Origin: a virus
Direction: 5' to 3' (one strand)
Length of the DNA stretch: 44,359 bases
Virus record (IMG/VR): IMGVR_UViG_3300008113_000888
Location: 1-44,359 of that record
Part shown: piece after piece, positions 33,401 to 42,869 of the stretch
Layout: each line of letters starts with the position of its first letter
Numbering within the stretch: the stretch's first letter is position 1
Made by a program: the position numbers and the translations under genes
The notes under the pieces: generated by a model
The model's database searches: none
The model's input: only the letters and a program-made list of their open reading frames with translations
Told to the model about the DNA's origin: nothing

Positions 33401-35967
33401 ATGGTGGTGGTGAAGGTATGAGAGTCTTTTGGAAACGTCCATCTGAATCGGGTGGTGGTACTTGGTATCAATATACATCTGAACTTGGTAGGTCAGGTGC
33501 ATTAGGTCCGATTGGTTCTCAAGGTAATACAGGCCCAACCGGCCCAACTGGCCCTCAAGGCCCAACCGGCCCTCAAGGTCCACAAGGCGCTACTGGTGAT
33601 ACTGGTTCAAAAGGAAGTACGGGAGCAACAGGTCCACAAGGTTCAAAAGGTATTTTAGGTGGAAGTGGTGATACGGGTGCTACTGGTGCTATAGGTGCTC
33701 AAGGTAACGCAGGTCCTCAAGGAGCTGCAGGTGCTACTGGCGCTCAAGGTCCGAAAGGTGCTACTGGCGTTCAAGGTTCTCAAGGAGCTGCTGGTGCTAC
33801 AGGTCCTAAAGGAAACACGGGTTCTACCGGCCCACAAGGAGCTACCGGTTCACAAGGTTCTGCTGGTGCTACTGGTCCACAAGGAGCCACCGGCCCACAA
33901 GGTTCTCAAGGTGCTACCGGACTTATTGGTTCGGGTGGGGGTGTTGGTCCTACTGGAACCATTGGAGCACAAGGTAATCAGGGGTCTCAAGGAGCCGCAG
34001 GTGCTACGGGCCCTAAAGGAATTACCGGTGCTCAAGGTGCTCCGGGAACAACACCAACTACCTTATCAACTTATTGGCAAGCAACTTCCGGTGCGGTTGG
34101 TACTGGTCAAATATCATTTAATAACACAAATTCATGTTCACTAACTACTATAGTTGTTAGTAGATATTCTTGGTTTACCAGTACGGATAGATATTCATAT
34201 TTAATCACGGTAAATAATGGATGTAGACTTGATATTGGTCAAGGATTTCCAGACCCAGCATTTGGTGAATTCCAAGTTGTATCCAATACATATGATTCAG
34301 GTAATCAGCGATTCACAATTGTTCTTACAAATTTAACGTGTGATAATGCTACATATGGTACATCAAATAATAACACCTATTTAGATTTCTATTGTGGTGG
34401 TGGTGGTGCTGCTGGTGCTAAAGGAAACAAGGGTGTTCAAGGTTCTCAAGGTGCTACTGGTTCTCAAGGAGCTGCTGGTGCTACGGGTGCTAAAGGAAAT
34501 ACAGGTGTAGGTGGGGGTCAGGGTGCTACTGGTTCTCAAGGGGCCGCAGGTGCTACTGGACCAAAAGGAAATACGGGTGCTACTGGAGTTACGGGTGCTC
34601 AAGGAGCCGCAGGTGCTACTGGGGCTCAAGGGGCTACCGGCTCACAAGGTGCTCAAGGGGCTACCGGACTTATTGGTTCAGGTGGTGGTATTGGTTCAAC
34701 CGGAAATGTTGGAGCACAAGGTAATCAGGGGTCTCAAGGAGCCGCAGGTGCTACAGGTCCTAAAGGAAACACCGGTAACCAAGGTGCTCAAGGTGCTCAA
34801 GGTTATGCTGGTAATAAAGTGTTAGACCCTAACTTTGCTGCAATTGGTGCTGCTAACAATATAGACTTGTATTATACGGGTCATAATGCTACTACTCAAG
34901 CATTTGGATTATCTAATAATCCACAATCGGCTAATTCTGCTTATGTACTTCGACAAGATAGCTCTGGTGCTGCTGAATATCAAGTTACTGAATTTTTTGT
35001 AAAACCATCTACTGACTATACCCTTGAAATTTGGGTAGCTTACGATGTAAACTGGGCTGGTAGTGGTGCAAATTATGGTATGTTCCACATGAGGCAATTT
35101 GCTAGTGGTGGTGGTCACTTTTCTACTGGTGTAGAAGATGGAACAATTATAGACCAAAAAGATTTATATTCATCCGAACTTGGTACTACACTAACATGGT
35201 ATAGAAAGAAATATTCATTTACGTCCACAGCAGACGCAACCGGAGAACATCATTGGTACGTTGGATATGCTCCATCAGGAACAACCGGCGCTTGGAGATA
35301 TTTCACAGGCCTATCCATAACTGAAACTCCTAACGGTATCCATGGAACAAAAGGGGCTCAAGGTGCTACTGGTTCAAAGGGCGCTACCGGCGCTCAAGGT
35401 GCTGCGGGCGCTACCGGCGCTCAAGGTGCTCAAGGTGCTGTTGGTACAAAGGGTAACCAAGGCGCTCAGGGTGCTGTTGGTGCTACTGGCGCTCAAGGAG
35501 CTCAAGGAGCTACTGGTGCTCAAGGAGCTCAGGGTTCCGCAGGTGCTACCGGCGCTCAAGGTGCTCAAGGTGCTGTTGGTACAAAGGGTAACCAAGGCGC
35601 TCAAGGTGCTGCTGGTGCTACTGGTCCTCAAGGCGCTCAAGGTACAAAGGGAAATACAGGTCACCAAGGTGCTCAAGGTGCTGCTGGTGCTACTGGCGCT
35701 CAAGGAGCTCAAGGTGTAAAGGGTATTACTGGAGCTCAAGGAAGTTCCGCTCCCGCTGCTCCTGAAGGAACGTATGATGGTGCTGTTGGGGGTCAAGGTA
35801 ACCAAGGCGCTCAAGGTGGTACAAATGCAAAAGGCGATAAGGGTAATGAACTTGCTGGTGGTTATTTTGAGTGGGATAATTCTTTACAAAAATTAACATT
35901 CAAAAAACATGGTTGGGTAAATGGTGACCGTGTTTGGATTGTAGAAACTTACAAATATTTGTTCTAA
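30490..35967 (+). CDS. Giant mosaic collagen-like fibre with Hint-like, PA14-like and lectin-like domains
   Basis: The 1825-residue product has a Hint-like N-terminus (1-158; [20 protein letters not shown] at 139-158) without a visible N-terminal catalytic Cys, then a Cys-rich segment (161-245). Five collagen tracts (about 252-452, 617-818, 1004-1188, 1307-1440, 1619-1787) alternate with globular domains. Residues 453-615 resemble a SPRY/jelly-roll fold. Residues 820-1002 resemble PA14 ([20 protein letters not shown], then LFINGTIV), usually carbohydrate-binding. Residues 1190-1305 are unknown. Residues 1443-1617 resemble a galactose-binding/CBM fold. The tip ends [11 protein letters not shown]. 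The lysines I could read in the collagen tracts are in X-Lys-Gly. It is probably the host-binding long fibre. Confidence 0.85.
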   Translation: MSGFKGNQLVNLWGGGSEQLQNITTGSLVAAVHLPGVDYSELSSTNWTGSSLAGIQITSASVVAKNMGASAEEFAVFNDSLSVGYGKIILVKDSTNTYRFKKSQDLQVGVDYLIKYESGSFSEELLQDAYTETNTETLYRINIEPDDVYVLNGYIVHNNPCWWVLQPCDPFGCSNTYDSNPGGNYWEINGVCGCGDAVVMDDGCCYSVMEFNREGDIGPPYDNYNGGDITVNVQSCFGGGCGACPSGDPDTSTGPTGPQGSKGITGNTGPTGPQGGTGPQGGTGPTGATGAKGATGSTGPTGSRGSQGAVGPKGANGPQGAQGAVGVGGSGGPPGPTGAVGAQGALGPAGLKGTKGSGGSTGPAGAVGATGPQGEIGVQGPKGIIGYGGNGGPTGPQGATGPQGATGATGPTGVQGDFGGEGLQGATGATGPQGGTGATGPQGATGPQGYEGCSYPSTNNGQAVAITNNNTAVQSFAKQGAGSWGGGVYSDLGYGAGAYVEFKSTNYTYKMVGLNTDPAADASYCSIDYAWYPYAGGGVQIYESCNFVTDLSFGYTNGVTTFAIYYDGQYVHYILDGVIRRSVNHGAGATFYLDSSFYSGNAAVQDVKWCNNYGAIGITGDQGAQGAQGSTGPQGSQGVQGGTGPTGPQGATGAQGAIGAQGGTGPQGPQGGTGPTGATGAQGSTGATGPQGATGPQGGTGPQGPQGGTGSKGTTGATGGQGGEGPQGNKGATGPQGATGPQGPQGATGPQGATGSTGAQGGTGAKGTTGAVGTTGGEGDIGVTGAQGATGPQGATGPQGATGATGAQGGTGPQGQKGTAFGSATLNYQVWSTHAGNGSTSQYGVYPTNSNDFGKFFDAAYTNSTLHSQGIVNAATILDWTSYTTLTGAGVSVPNSGEFFSVRAWGTFIPSETGTYTFTAESDDSIDLFINGTIVASFYGGRGTPALGTTTGTISLTAGTAYSFLVRTQEYGGGEGMRVFWKRPSESGGGTWYQYTSELGRSGALGPIGSQGNTGPTGPTGPQGPTGPQGPQGATGDTGSKGSTGATGPQGSKGILGGSGDTGATGAIGAQGNAGPQGAAGATGAQGPKGATGVQGSQGAAGATGPKGNTGSTGPQGATGSQGSAGATGPQGATGPQGSQGATGLIGSGGGVGPTGTIGAQGNQGSQGAAGATGPKGITGAQGAPGTTPTTLSTYWQATSGAVGTGQISFNNTNSCSLTTIVVSRYSWFTSTDRYSYLITVNNGCRLDIGQGFPDPAFGEFQVVSNTYDSGNQRFTIVLTNLTCDNATYGTSNNNTYLDFYCGGGGAAGAKGNKGVQGSQGATGSQGAAGATGAKGNTGVGGGQGATGSQGAAGATGPKGNTGATGVTGAQGAAGATGAQGATGSQGAQGATGLIGSGGGIGSTGNVGAQGNQGSQGAAGATGPKGNTGNQGAQGAQGYAGNKVLDPNFAAIGAANNIDLYYTGHNATTQAFGLSNNPQSANSAYVLRQDSSGAAEYQVTEFFVKPSTDYTLEIWVAYDVNWAGSGANYGMFHMRQFASGGGHFSTGVEDGTIIDQKDLYSSELGTTLTWYRKKYSFTSTADATGEHHWYVGYAPSGTTGAWRYFTGLSITETPNGIHGTKGAQGATGSKGATGAQGAAGATGAQGAQGAVGTKGNQGAQGAVGATGAQGAQGATGAQGAQGSAGATGAQGAQGAVGTKGNQGAQGAAGATGPQGAQGTKGNTGHQGAQGAAGATGAQGAQGVKGITGAQGSSAPAAPEGTYDGAVGGQGNQGAQGGTNAKGDKGNELAGGYFEWDNSLQKLTFKKHGWVNGDRVWIVETYKYLF

Positions 35968-35982
35968 TAAGTTTAGATTCCA

Positions 35983-35990
35983 TATTTATA
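35983..35990 (+). promoter_or_regulatory. TATTTATA motif, putative late promoter of the fibre-modification genes
   Basis: TATTTATA lies 17 bases before the ATG at 36008 and 15 bases after the fibre stop codon. The three following genes are spaced by 1 base each and would form one transcript. Confidence 0.55.
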
Positions 35991-36007
35991 TTAAAAGAAT
36001 ATAAGTT

Positions 36008-36613
36008 ATGGAAAATGGATTTAAATTTGACCGAGACCCACATCGTTTGGATGTGAATTACACAAATTATTATTGGTTTCACGAAGGGTTTACACCTGAA
36101 GAGTTGAAGACCATCGAAGAATTGACTTCAGATTTAAAGTTTGAAGAAGCTGCTATTGGTCAAGACAACGTTAGCCGAAAGAATGAGACTTATCGAAAAT
36201 CATCAGTAAAATGGTGTCCACAAAATGAAAAGTGGGAATGGGTGTATTCTAAATTACATAATATGATTTCTGAAGCAAATCAATTTATGTGGAAACTTGA
36301 TTTGACTCATATGCGAGAACGGATTCAATATACCGAATATTACGAAGGTGGTGGTCACTACGATTGGCACATGGATTGTGGTATTGGAATTCAGAATCAA
36401 AGAAAAGTATCAGTAACAGTTCAACTTTCAGGTCCAGATGAGTATGAGGGTGGTGATTTAGAATTTATGTTGGGAGCTGGAGCCACTCAAGCTCCAAGGG
36501 GTAAGGGTGTTGTTGTGATATTCCCATCTTTTTATTTACATAGAGTCAAACCCGTAACTAAAGGTACTCGTAAATCATTTGTACTTTGGGTCGGTGGAGA
36601 ACCATATAGATAA
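36008..36613 (+). CDS. 2-oxoglutarate/Fe(II) dioxygenase (PKHD/prolyl-4-hydroxylase-like)
   Basis: The 201-residue product has the double-stranded beta-helix signature YYEGGGHYDWHMDCG with metal ligands H121 and D123, EYEGGDLEF, FYLHRVKPV with H178, and GTRKSF with R188 for 2-oxoglutarate. This matches PiuC-type hydroxylases common in cyanophages, related to prolyl 4-hydroxylase. Its cosubstrates are O2 and 2-oxoglutarate. It stands directly after two collagen-like fibre genes and 1 base before a glycosyltransferase, so a fibre residue (Pro, Lys or Asn/Asp) is the likely substrate. The actual target cannot be read from sequence. Confidence 0.85.
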   Translation: MENGFKFDRDPHRLDVNYTNYYWFHEGFTPEELKTIEELTSDLKFEEAAIGQDNVSRKNETYRKSSVKWCPQNEKWEWVYSKLHNMISEANQFMWKLDLTHMRERIQYTEYYEGGGHYDWHMDCGIGIQNQRKVSVTVQLSGPDEYEGGDLEFMLGAGATQAPRGKGVVVIFPSFYLHRVKPVTKGTRKSFVLWVGGEPYR

Positions 36614-36614
36614 T

Positions 36615-37907
36615 ATGAGAAAAACGAGTTTGCCAACTGCTTTGGTTTATGGTTGGAATAGATTTGGTGAGATAACACTAAAATCTGATGTATATCACGA
36701 AGAAAATTTATATGAATTTGTAAAAATATATTCATACGATTGTGCTTGTAATTTTAAATCAGATTTTGCTAAACATAAGCCGGACATCATTATATTAATT
36801 GGGCCGGGAAATGGACAAGTTTATCAATTCACCAGCCATACATTTGTGATGTCAAAAGTTTTTACATATACTGAAATTCCAGCTGACAATGTTCTTGCAA
36901 ATGATATTGTATGTCAATCAACGTTTTGGGCTTGTAGGTCTCAAAAAGAAGTATTTGGAAATAGAGAAACGCCTATATTCTCAATCTTCACACCAACGTA
37001 CAAAACCAACGAACGTATATTCAGAACATATGAATCTTTAAAAAACCAAACGTATCCAAATTGGGAATGGGTGGTCGTTGATGATTCACCTGAAGGTGAT
37101 TATAAAACGTGGGAATATCTAAAAACTATAGCTGACGAAGATTATAGAGTAAAACCGTATAGAATGTCACCAAATAGCGGTGGTAATGTTGGCGAGGTTA
37201 AACATAGAGCTGCCATGTTATGTAATGGTGAGTGGTTAGTAGAACTTGACCATGATGACACTTTGATAACAACTTGTTTACAAGAAGTATTACATGCCTC
37301 ATGGCAACATGAAGATGCTGGATTTATATATACGGATGTAACCGAGGTTTATGAAAATGGAGCACCACGTCAATATGGTTATATAGGTGACGATTGGTAT
37401 GGTCATCCGGAAAATAAATTTGATTGGGGTTATGCAGGACACACATGGCAAAATATTGATGGTCAAGATTGGTTGGTACACCATTATCCTGATATAAATC
37501 CAAAATCAATACGATTCAATATTGGTATGCCAAATCATTGTCGTATTTGGAGACGTGATACATATTCTGAAATCAGAGGACATAGTAGAGATATTTCAGT
37601 AGCAGATGATTTTGAATTAATTGTAAAGACATTTTTACATACAAGAATAATTCACCTTAAAAAAATGTTATATGTACAATATAATAATGGTGATTCGACA
37701 GTAGATAATAATTCAACCGATATTAATCGTAGGGCTAGATTAATAAAAGATTATTACGACCCATTTATTCATCAACGAATCCTTGAGCTTGGAAAAGATG
37801 ATTGGTGTTGGAATGAGTCCGATGGCCATTCTTGGAAATTTCAAGATGATATGGATTATACAAAATTTGGTGAGAGTGAACAAGTTTTAAATTACATAGT
37901 GAAATAG
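36615..37907 (+). CDS. GT2 family glycosyltransferase
   Basis: The 430-residue product starts at ATG 36615, one base after the upstream stop; an in-frame TTG at 36579 inside the dioxygenase gene is less likely. Residues 1-118 are an unrecognised N-terminal domain. From 120 a GT-A fold begins: IFSIFTPTYKTNERIFRTYE, NWEWVVVDDSPEGD (150-162), NGEWLVELDHDD with the metal-binding DHDD (212-215), then a C-terminal VADDFELIVK acid/base-like segment. It transfers sugar from a nucleotide donor. The tight coupling to a dioxygenase and a GT25-lysyl-hydroxylase fusion suggests it extends glycans on the fibres. Confidence 0.85.
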   Translation: MRKTSLPTALVYGWNRFGEITLKSDVYHEENLYEFVKIYSYDCACNFKSDFAKHKPDIIILIGPGNGQVYQFTSHTFVMSKVFTYTEIPADNVLANDIVCQSTFWACRSQKEVFGNRETPIFSIFTPTYKTNERIFRTYESLKNQTYPNWEWVVVDDSPEGDYKTWEYLKTIADEDYRVKPYRMSPNSGGNVGEVKHRAAMLCNGEWLVELDHDDTLITTCLQEVLHASWQHEDAGFIYTDVTEVYENGAPRQYGYIGDDWYGHPENKFDWGYAGHTWQNIDGQDWLVHHYPDINPKSIRFNIGMPNHCRIWRRDTYSEIRGHSRDISVADDFELIVKTFLHTRIIHLKKMLYVQYNNGDSTVDNNSTDINRRARLIKDYYDPFIHQRILELGKDDWCWNESDGHSWKFQDDMDYTKFGESEQVLNYIVK

Positions 37908-37908
37908 C

Positions 37909-40275
37909 ATGAAAATATTATTTGTAGTAGGATATCAAAAAGAAAAATGGAATTGGAACACTTGGTACGAAAATGGTATCGGTGGGTCGGAATATGCTGT
38001 AATGAAACTTGCAGAAATTATGGCACGTTCCCATGACGTTACCATATGTGGTGACCTTATAAGTTCTACAATAGATAATGTCAAATATTGTGAATACAGC
38101 GAATTGGAATCAAATTCACAATACGATGTTGTAATTGCCACAAATTATATACACTATTTAGTAGAATTGAAATCAAGAAATATAACCTTTGATAAATCAT
38201 ATTTTTGGTTACATAATCTTGACTTTTATCCATGGTGGAATGGTGTTACTTTAGAGAATGATGGGTTGGGCTACTTATCAAGTTTAGAAATAACTAACTT
38301 CATTTGTGTATCTGAATATCAGGCCACCATTTTAGAAAAAAAATATCCACAAATGAGAGGTCGCATTCGTGTAATACCAAACGCAATATCAACGACTGAT
38401 TTTTTAATGAATTCGGTTGATAAAGTCCCAAATAAGTTTGTGTATACATCATCAGCTGAACGTGGTTTGTCAAATCTATTAGAAATCTGGCCAAACATAA
38501 AGAATATGTTACCAGACGCTACCTTATGGGTAGCAACCCCACCATATGCATTGGATGTTTATGACTCTTATCAACAAGTTTTAGAAGGGGTTCATTTTGT
38601 TGGCGCTTTGGGGAAAATGGAATTATACAATTTGATAAATTCGGCTGAATATTGGTTATATCCAAGTCAGTATGAAGAAACCTATTGTATAACTGCTCTT
38701 GAAATGATGTTTGGTGGTGTAAAAATAGTATCAACTGATTCCGGTAATCTTTTGAATCTATTAAATGGTAAAGCTAAACTTGTAAGTCATAATGCATCAA
38801 ATAATGAGTTTTTTGAAGCATTTGTGGATTTACACAATAACAAATCACTACAAGAAACCAATTTAAAAAACGCAAGAGAATATGCTTTAAAAAATACATG
38901 GGATGTTCGTGTTAATGAGTGGTATAGTGTGATAGATGAACCAAAGCGATACACCAAAATAGATTGTGTATATGTGATTGGGTTATCCGAGAATTTTAAT
39001 AACTACGATAGGTGGGTTTCTGAAATTAATAAATTAGGATTAGACCCTCGAAGCGTTATTCATATTCATAGAGCAGTTGATGGTAGTAATTTAAATATTT
39101 ACGATGGAGATTGGTCAGTATTTACCAATTGGAAAATAGAATCTACAAATAAATGGTATAATAGACCTATTCTGCCCGGAGAGATTGGTTGTGCTTTATC
39201 GCATCTCCAAGTTTGGAATCTTGCAAAAGAAAGTGGTCATGAAAATATATTGGTTCTTGAAGAGGACTTCATGGTTCATGGTCAGTTATCCCCATATATC
39301 ATAGATGACCTACCATCCGATTGGGACTTGATGTATCTTGGTAGAAATAAATTGTCACCGGGAGATGATGTTGAAATCGGTTTGGGTGAAATTGTAAAAC
39401 CATATCCATCTTACAACACCCATGCTTATATGTTGAGTAAAAATGGTATAGAAAAAATGTTGAGTAAAAACTTACAAAACAATATTATACCATTAGATGA
39501 ATTTTTCATATGTACATATTCAATACATCCAAATCGAAATGATTTAAACTCTATTGAGTCAGATGTAAATGCTTACTCATTAAGAACACAATTAATAAGT
39601 CAAGGTCATAGTCAAATAAAATCTACAACCGAAACTATTCATTTAAACATGAAATTACATCCCGAACTTTACACTTATTATGAAAACCCAATTGAATGGA
39701 AAAATAGATTTATATCATATTCCGCTAGAACACAAGAATGGGATTTGATAACCGATGAACCATTTGATAATTGTTTTACATTTCCATTGTTTACTGAAGA
39801 GTTTTGTAGAATGATTCGTGAAGAGGCCGAATACGCTAATTCTTGGACTGTTGATAGGCATGAAAATTACCCAACAACCGATATGTTATTAAATGTGATT
39901 GACATGAATGACATTTATATGGATGTTCTCCGTGAATATGTTATGAAGTTTTCGACTTACATTTGGGCCCTTGAGGGTCGGGGTTGGACTTCTATGCAAT
40001 CTGAAAACTTTTTGGCTAAATATACCCCAAATGCACAAGGACACTTGTCTATACACCACGACTCATCCGACATAACTTGTCTTGTACAACTTTCAGATTT
40101 AGACGAATATGATGGTGGTGGTACTTGGTTTAGAAGACAAAAACAATTAGTAAAATCACCAATTGGATATTGTACTATACACCCTGGAAACATAACTCAC
40201 AAACATGGTGCTAGAGCCGTAACAAACGGAACTCGTTATATTATCGTATCTTTTATGAAAAATAGTGAAAGATAG
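37909..40275 (+). CDS. Trifunctional GT4-like / GT25-like / lysyl-hydroxylase-like (PLOD-type) enzyme
   Basis: The 788-residue product has three parts. Residues 1-345 are GT-B/GT4-like: GGSE (25-28), VSEYQ, RVIPNAI, SSAERGLSNLLEIWP, and YEETYCITALEMM (255-267). Residues 350-585 are GT25-like: CVYVIGLSENFNNYDRW, PGEIGCALSHLQVWNLA (423-439), VLEEDF (449-454) and AYMLSKNGIEKM. Residues 615-788 match PLOD lysyl hydroxylases: FTFPLFTEEFC, NYPTTDM, IHHDSS with H716/D718, YDGGGTWF, IHPGNITHKHG with H764, and GTRYIIVSF with R776. Animal PLOD3 and COLGALT act on X-Lys-Gly in collagen, the context of the lysines in the fibres upstream. It starts 1 base after the GT2 gene. Confidence 0.88.
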   Translation: MKILFVVGYQKEKWNWNTWYENGIGGSEYAVMKLAEIMARSHDVTICGDLISSTIDNVKYCEYSELESNSQYDVVIATNYIHYLVELKSRNITFDKSYFWLHNLDFYPWWNGVTLENDGLGYLSSLEITNFICVSEYQATILEKKYPQMRGRIRVIPNAISTTDFLMNSVDKVPNKFVYTSSAERGLSNLLEIWPNIKNMLPDATLWVATPPYALDVYDSYQQVLEGVHFVGALGKMELYNLINSAEYWLYPSQYEETYCITALEMMFGGVKIVSTDSGNLLNLLNGKAKLVSHNASNNEFFEAFVDLHNNKSLQETNLKNAREYALKNTWDVRVNEWYSVIDEPKRYTKIDCVYVIGLSENFNNYDRWVSEINKLGLDPRSVIHIHRAVDGSNLNIYDGDWSVFTNWKIESTNKWYNRPILPGEIGCALSHLQVWNLAKESGHENILVLEEDFMVHGQLSPYIIDDLPSDWDLMYLGRNKLSPGDDVEIGLGEIVKPYPSYNTHAYMLSKNGIEKMLSKNLQNNIIPLDEFFICTYSIHPNRNDLNSIESDVNAYSLRTQLISQGHSQIKSTTETIHLNMKLHPELYTYYENPIEWKNRFISYSARTQEWDLITDEPFDNCFTFPLFTEEFCRMIREEAEYANSWTVDRHENYPTTDMLLNVIDMNDIYMDVLREYVMKFSTYIWALEGRGWTSMQSENFLAKYTPNAQGHLSIHHDSSDITCLVQLSDLDEYDGGGTWFRRQKQLVKSPIGYCTIHPGNITHKHGARAVTNGTRYIIVSFMKNSER

Positions 40276-40285
40276 AGTGTGTTAC

Positions 40286-40293
40286 TATTTATA
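40286..40293 (+). promoter_or_regulatory. TATTTATA motif, putative late promoter of neck genes
   Basis: TATTTATA lies 29 bases before the ATG at 40323, between short complementary arms GTGTTA (40279-40284) and TAACAC (40300-40305). Confidence 0.55.
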
Positions 40294-40322
40294 TAGAGAT
40301 AACACCCTTATGGAGTTTTTAA

Positions 40323-41486
40323 ATGGCAGTTAACATACCAATTTGGACAGGCGCAGCGACATTCACAAGTGGAAGTTCCACTCCTTTCGGATTTTTTGAT
40401 TCTGATTCACAATTCAGGTCAGATGCTCCAAAGGTGGCTGGGTGGTGCGCAAAACGACTGGGATATCCCATCGTTGATATTGAATTACAAGATATAAACT
40501 TTTTTGCTTGTTTTGAAGAAGCTACCAATGAATACTCATCACAAGTTAACCTATATAGAACGAGAGAAAGTATGCTCTCACTACAAGGGTCAAACATTTC
40601 AGCTGACTTACGAAATACACAACTTAATTCTAATTTGAGTTCTGTTGTGAATATCGCAAAAGATTATGGTACTGAAGCAAAGAGTGGTGGTAGATTAACA
40701 TACTATACAGGTTCATTTACGTTAGTTGGTGGTGAACAAATTTATGATTTAAAGAATGCAAGTGTAGTATCACTTGAATCTGGTTCAGTTTCCGATGGTC
40801 TTACAATCCGTAAGGTGTTTCATGAGGCGCCTCCTGCAATTACTCGTTATTTTGACCCATTTGTCGGAACTGGTCTTGGTTCACAACAAATGATGGAGAC
40901 TTTTGGATGGGGTAATTACTCACCAGGCGTATCGTTTATGATGCAACCGATGTATGATGATTTACTTCGTTTACAAGCAATTGAATTTAATGACCAAATT
41001 CGTAAATCACAATACTCATTCCAATTAGTTAATAATCGTATTAAGATTTTCCCATTACCAACATCAACTGATACTGGAACAAAAGTGTACTTTGAATATA
41101 CACGAAATAGTGAAGGTAATAATCCTGCAATGGCATCAAATGTTGTTAGTGATTTATCAAACGCTCCGTTCTTGAGATTGTTATATTCAGATATTAACGC
41201 TGCTGGTAGACAATGGATTACTAAATACACATTAGCATTGGCTAAAGAAATGTTGGGTGCTGTTAGAGCTAAATTCTCCGCTATTCCAATTCCTGGGGCT
41301 GATGTTACTTTAGATGGTGCTGATTTAAGAGGTGAGGCTTCTACTGAAAAAGAAAATCTATTAACCGAGTTAAAAGAAACTTTGGAAGCCGTTTCAAAAA
41401 GAGCATTAATGGAAGCAAAACGTGATGAGGCTGAATTTTTAGAATCAACACTTGCTAGAGTTCCAAGAGCAATTTATATAGGATAA
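40323..41486 (+). CDS. Neck protein (T4 gp13-like)
   Basis: The 387-residue product starts MAVNIPIWTGAATFTSGSST and contains LGYPIVDIELQDINFFACFEEATNEYSSQVN near residue 47. WITKYTLALAKEMLGAVRAKFSAIPIPGADVTLDG near residue 300 is the conserved C-terminal part of gp13 in T4-like phages. Its place directly before a gp14-like gene supports the call. In T4, gp13 and gp14 form the collar that seals filled heads and receives the tail. It is longer than T4 gp13 (309), as is usual in marine relatives. Confidence 0.75.
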   Translation: MAVNIPIWTGAATFTSGSSTPFGFFDSDSQFRSDAPKVAGWCAKRLGYPIVDIELQDINFFACFEEATNEYSSQVNLYRTRESMLSLQGSNISADLRNTQLNSNLSSVVNIAKDYGTEAKSGGRLTYYTGSFTLVGGEQIYDLKNASVVSLESGSVSDGLTIRKVFHEAPPAITRYFDPFVGTGLGSQQMMETFGWGNYSPGVSFMMQPMYDDLLRLQAIEFNDQIRKSQYSFQLVNNRIKIFPLPTSTDTGTKVYFEYTRNSEGNNPAMASNVVSDLSNAPFLRLLYSDINAAGRQWITKYTLALAKEMLGAVRAKFSAIPIPGADVTLDGADLRGEASTEKENLLTELKETLEAVSKRALMEAKRDEAEFLESTLARVPRAIYIG

Positions 41487-41489
41487 CCA

Positions 41490-42020
41490 ATGGCATTATT
41501 CAGCGGTCAAAGAGACATGAGTTTGTTTAGAACGCTAAACAAAGAACTTATCAATGATATTATTGATACGGAAGTGTATTACTATAAACTTGTGATATCT
41601 GACACCAATGTAAATGTATATGGTGAGGGTAAAGATAAAGTTTATTACAATCCTGTAAAAGTTCCATGTTTGATTGAGTATAATACCATCGACCAAGTTT
41701 CGGATGATTTTGGTCAGTCATATACAAGAACAGCAATATTTAAGTTCTTGAAAGACACATTAAAGGATGATAAAGACATTTATCCTGAAGTTGGTGATAT
41801 TGTAGATTGGATGGGTGAGTATTTTCAAATCGATTCAATCAATGAAGCTCAATTCTTTGCTGGTAAAAATCCAGACCATTGGGATGGTGGTGAAATTCAA
41901 GGTTATTCAGTATCACTTATATGTGATGCTCACGTTACACGACACACTACACTAAATTTGGTAGAAACTCGATTTGGTAATTCAAATTCAAATTCTAACA
42001 CTATACCGATGGGATTATAA
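41490..42020 (+). CDS. Neck protein (T4 gp14-like)
   Basis: The 176-residue product has VNVYGEGKDKVYYNPVKVPC near residue 42 and YPEVGDIVDWMGEYFQIDSINEAQFFAGKNP near residue 94. The latter is the conserved GDIVxWxxxYFEIDxxNENQ segment of gp14 in T4-like phages. It lies between the gp13- and gp15-like genes, and its stop overlaps the next ATG (TAATGG). It is shorter than T4 gp14 (256). Confidence 0.75.
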   Translation: MALFSGQRDMSLFRTLNKELINDIIDTEVYYYKLVISDTNVNVYGEGKDKVYYNPVKVPCLIEYNTIDQVSDDFGQSYTRTAIFKFLKDTLKDDKDIYPEVGDIVDWMGEYFQIDSINEAQFFAGKNPDHWDGGEIQGYSVSLICDAHVTRHTTLNLVETRFGNSNSNSNTIPMGL

Positions 42021-42835
42021 TGGCTACAAAATTTAGAACATCAGACCCAAACAAACCGAATCTGAATCAGACTCAATCTTCTACAAGTTTAGACCCTAAA
42101 TTAAATAAGGCAAATCAAACTCGTAGAGATAATGATGATTTAAAAAACGTATCGGTTGGTATTTACGATATTGACCTTGCGTTCAAGTCTTTTTTAGAAT
42201 TAGATGTTAAACCTTTGGTAGAAGATGGTGGTAGATTTATACCAGTACCTGTTATGTATGCTTCTCCTGAAAAATGGGCAAGTGCTCAACGTGATGGTTT
42301 CATGAGAGATGATAATGGGATGATTTTAACACCCGTGATTTCATTCAAACGAAATAACTTATCAATAAACACGGAATTGTCAAAATTAAAAGTTGCTAAT
42401 TCTGAAGATGCTGAACAAATGTTCGAACGTAAATATACACGAGCCAATAGATATGACCAATTCTCAATCTTGACAGGACAACAACCTGTAAAAGAATATG
42501 TGGCTGTTGCTAGACCTGATTATGTCAATTTAGAGTATGAGGTTGTGGTTTGGTGTGATTACATGGAACAAGTAAATAAAATAGTAGAACAAATAATCTA
42601 TTTCCAAGGACAATCTTTTGGTGAGAGATATAAATTTGTAATCAAAGGTGATTCGTATTCATTTGAGACTATGGCCGAGATGAGTCAAGATAGAATTTCA
42701 AAGGCAACTATAGGATTGACCGCAAAAGCGTATATTGTGCCAGAATATAAGGGTACAACGCCAAATACAAAAAGAAGATTTTCAGTTGGAAAGATTTCTT
42801 GGGGTGAAAACCCAAAATTAGGTGGTGATGTCTAA
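42020..42835 (+). CDS. Tail completion / sheath terminator protein (T4 gp15-like)
   Basis: The 271-residue product (T4 gp15 has 272) begins with a disordered Asn/Ser/Lys-rich ~40 residues, then NVSVGIYDIDLAFKSFLELDVKPLVEDGG. YVNLEYEVVVWCDYMEQVNKIVEQIIYFQGQSF near residue 165 resembles tail-terminator folds. The position after gp14 and before the sheath fits gp15, which caps the tail tube and sheath. Sequence recognition alone is moderate; length and order are the main support. Confidence 0.6.
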   Translation: MATKFRTSDPNKPNLNQTQSSTSLDPKLNKANQTRRDNDDLKNVSVGIYDIDLAFKSFLELDVKPLVEDGGRFIPVPVMYASPEKWASAQRDGFMRDDNGMILTPVISFKRNNLSINTELSKLKVANSEDAEQMFERKYTRANRYDQFSILTGQQPVKEYVAVARPDYVNLEYEVVVWCDYMEQVNKIVEQIIYFQGQSFGERYKFVIKGDSYSFETMAEMSQDRISKATIGLTAKAYIVPEYKGTTPNTKRRFSVGKISWGENPKLGGDV

Positions 42836-42843
42836 AAATTAGA

Positions 42844-42851
42844 TATTTATA
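42844..42851 (+). promoter_or_regulatory. TATTTATA motif, putative phage late promoter element
   Basis: TATTTATA lies 18 bases before the ATG at 42870, directly after the gp15-like stop. Confidence 0.55.
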
Positions 42852-42869
42852 TAGTAAACTAACAATATT

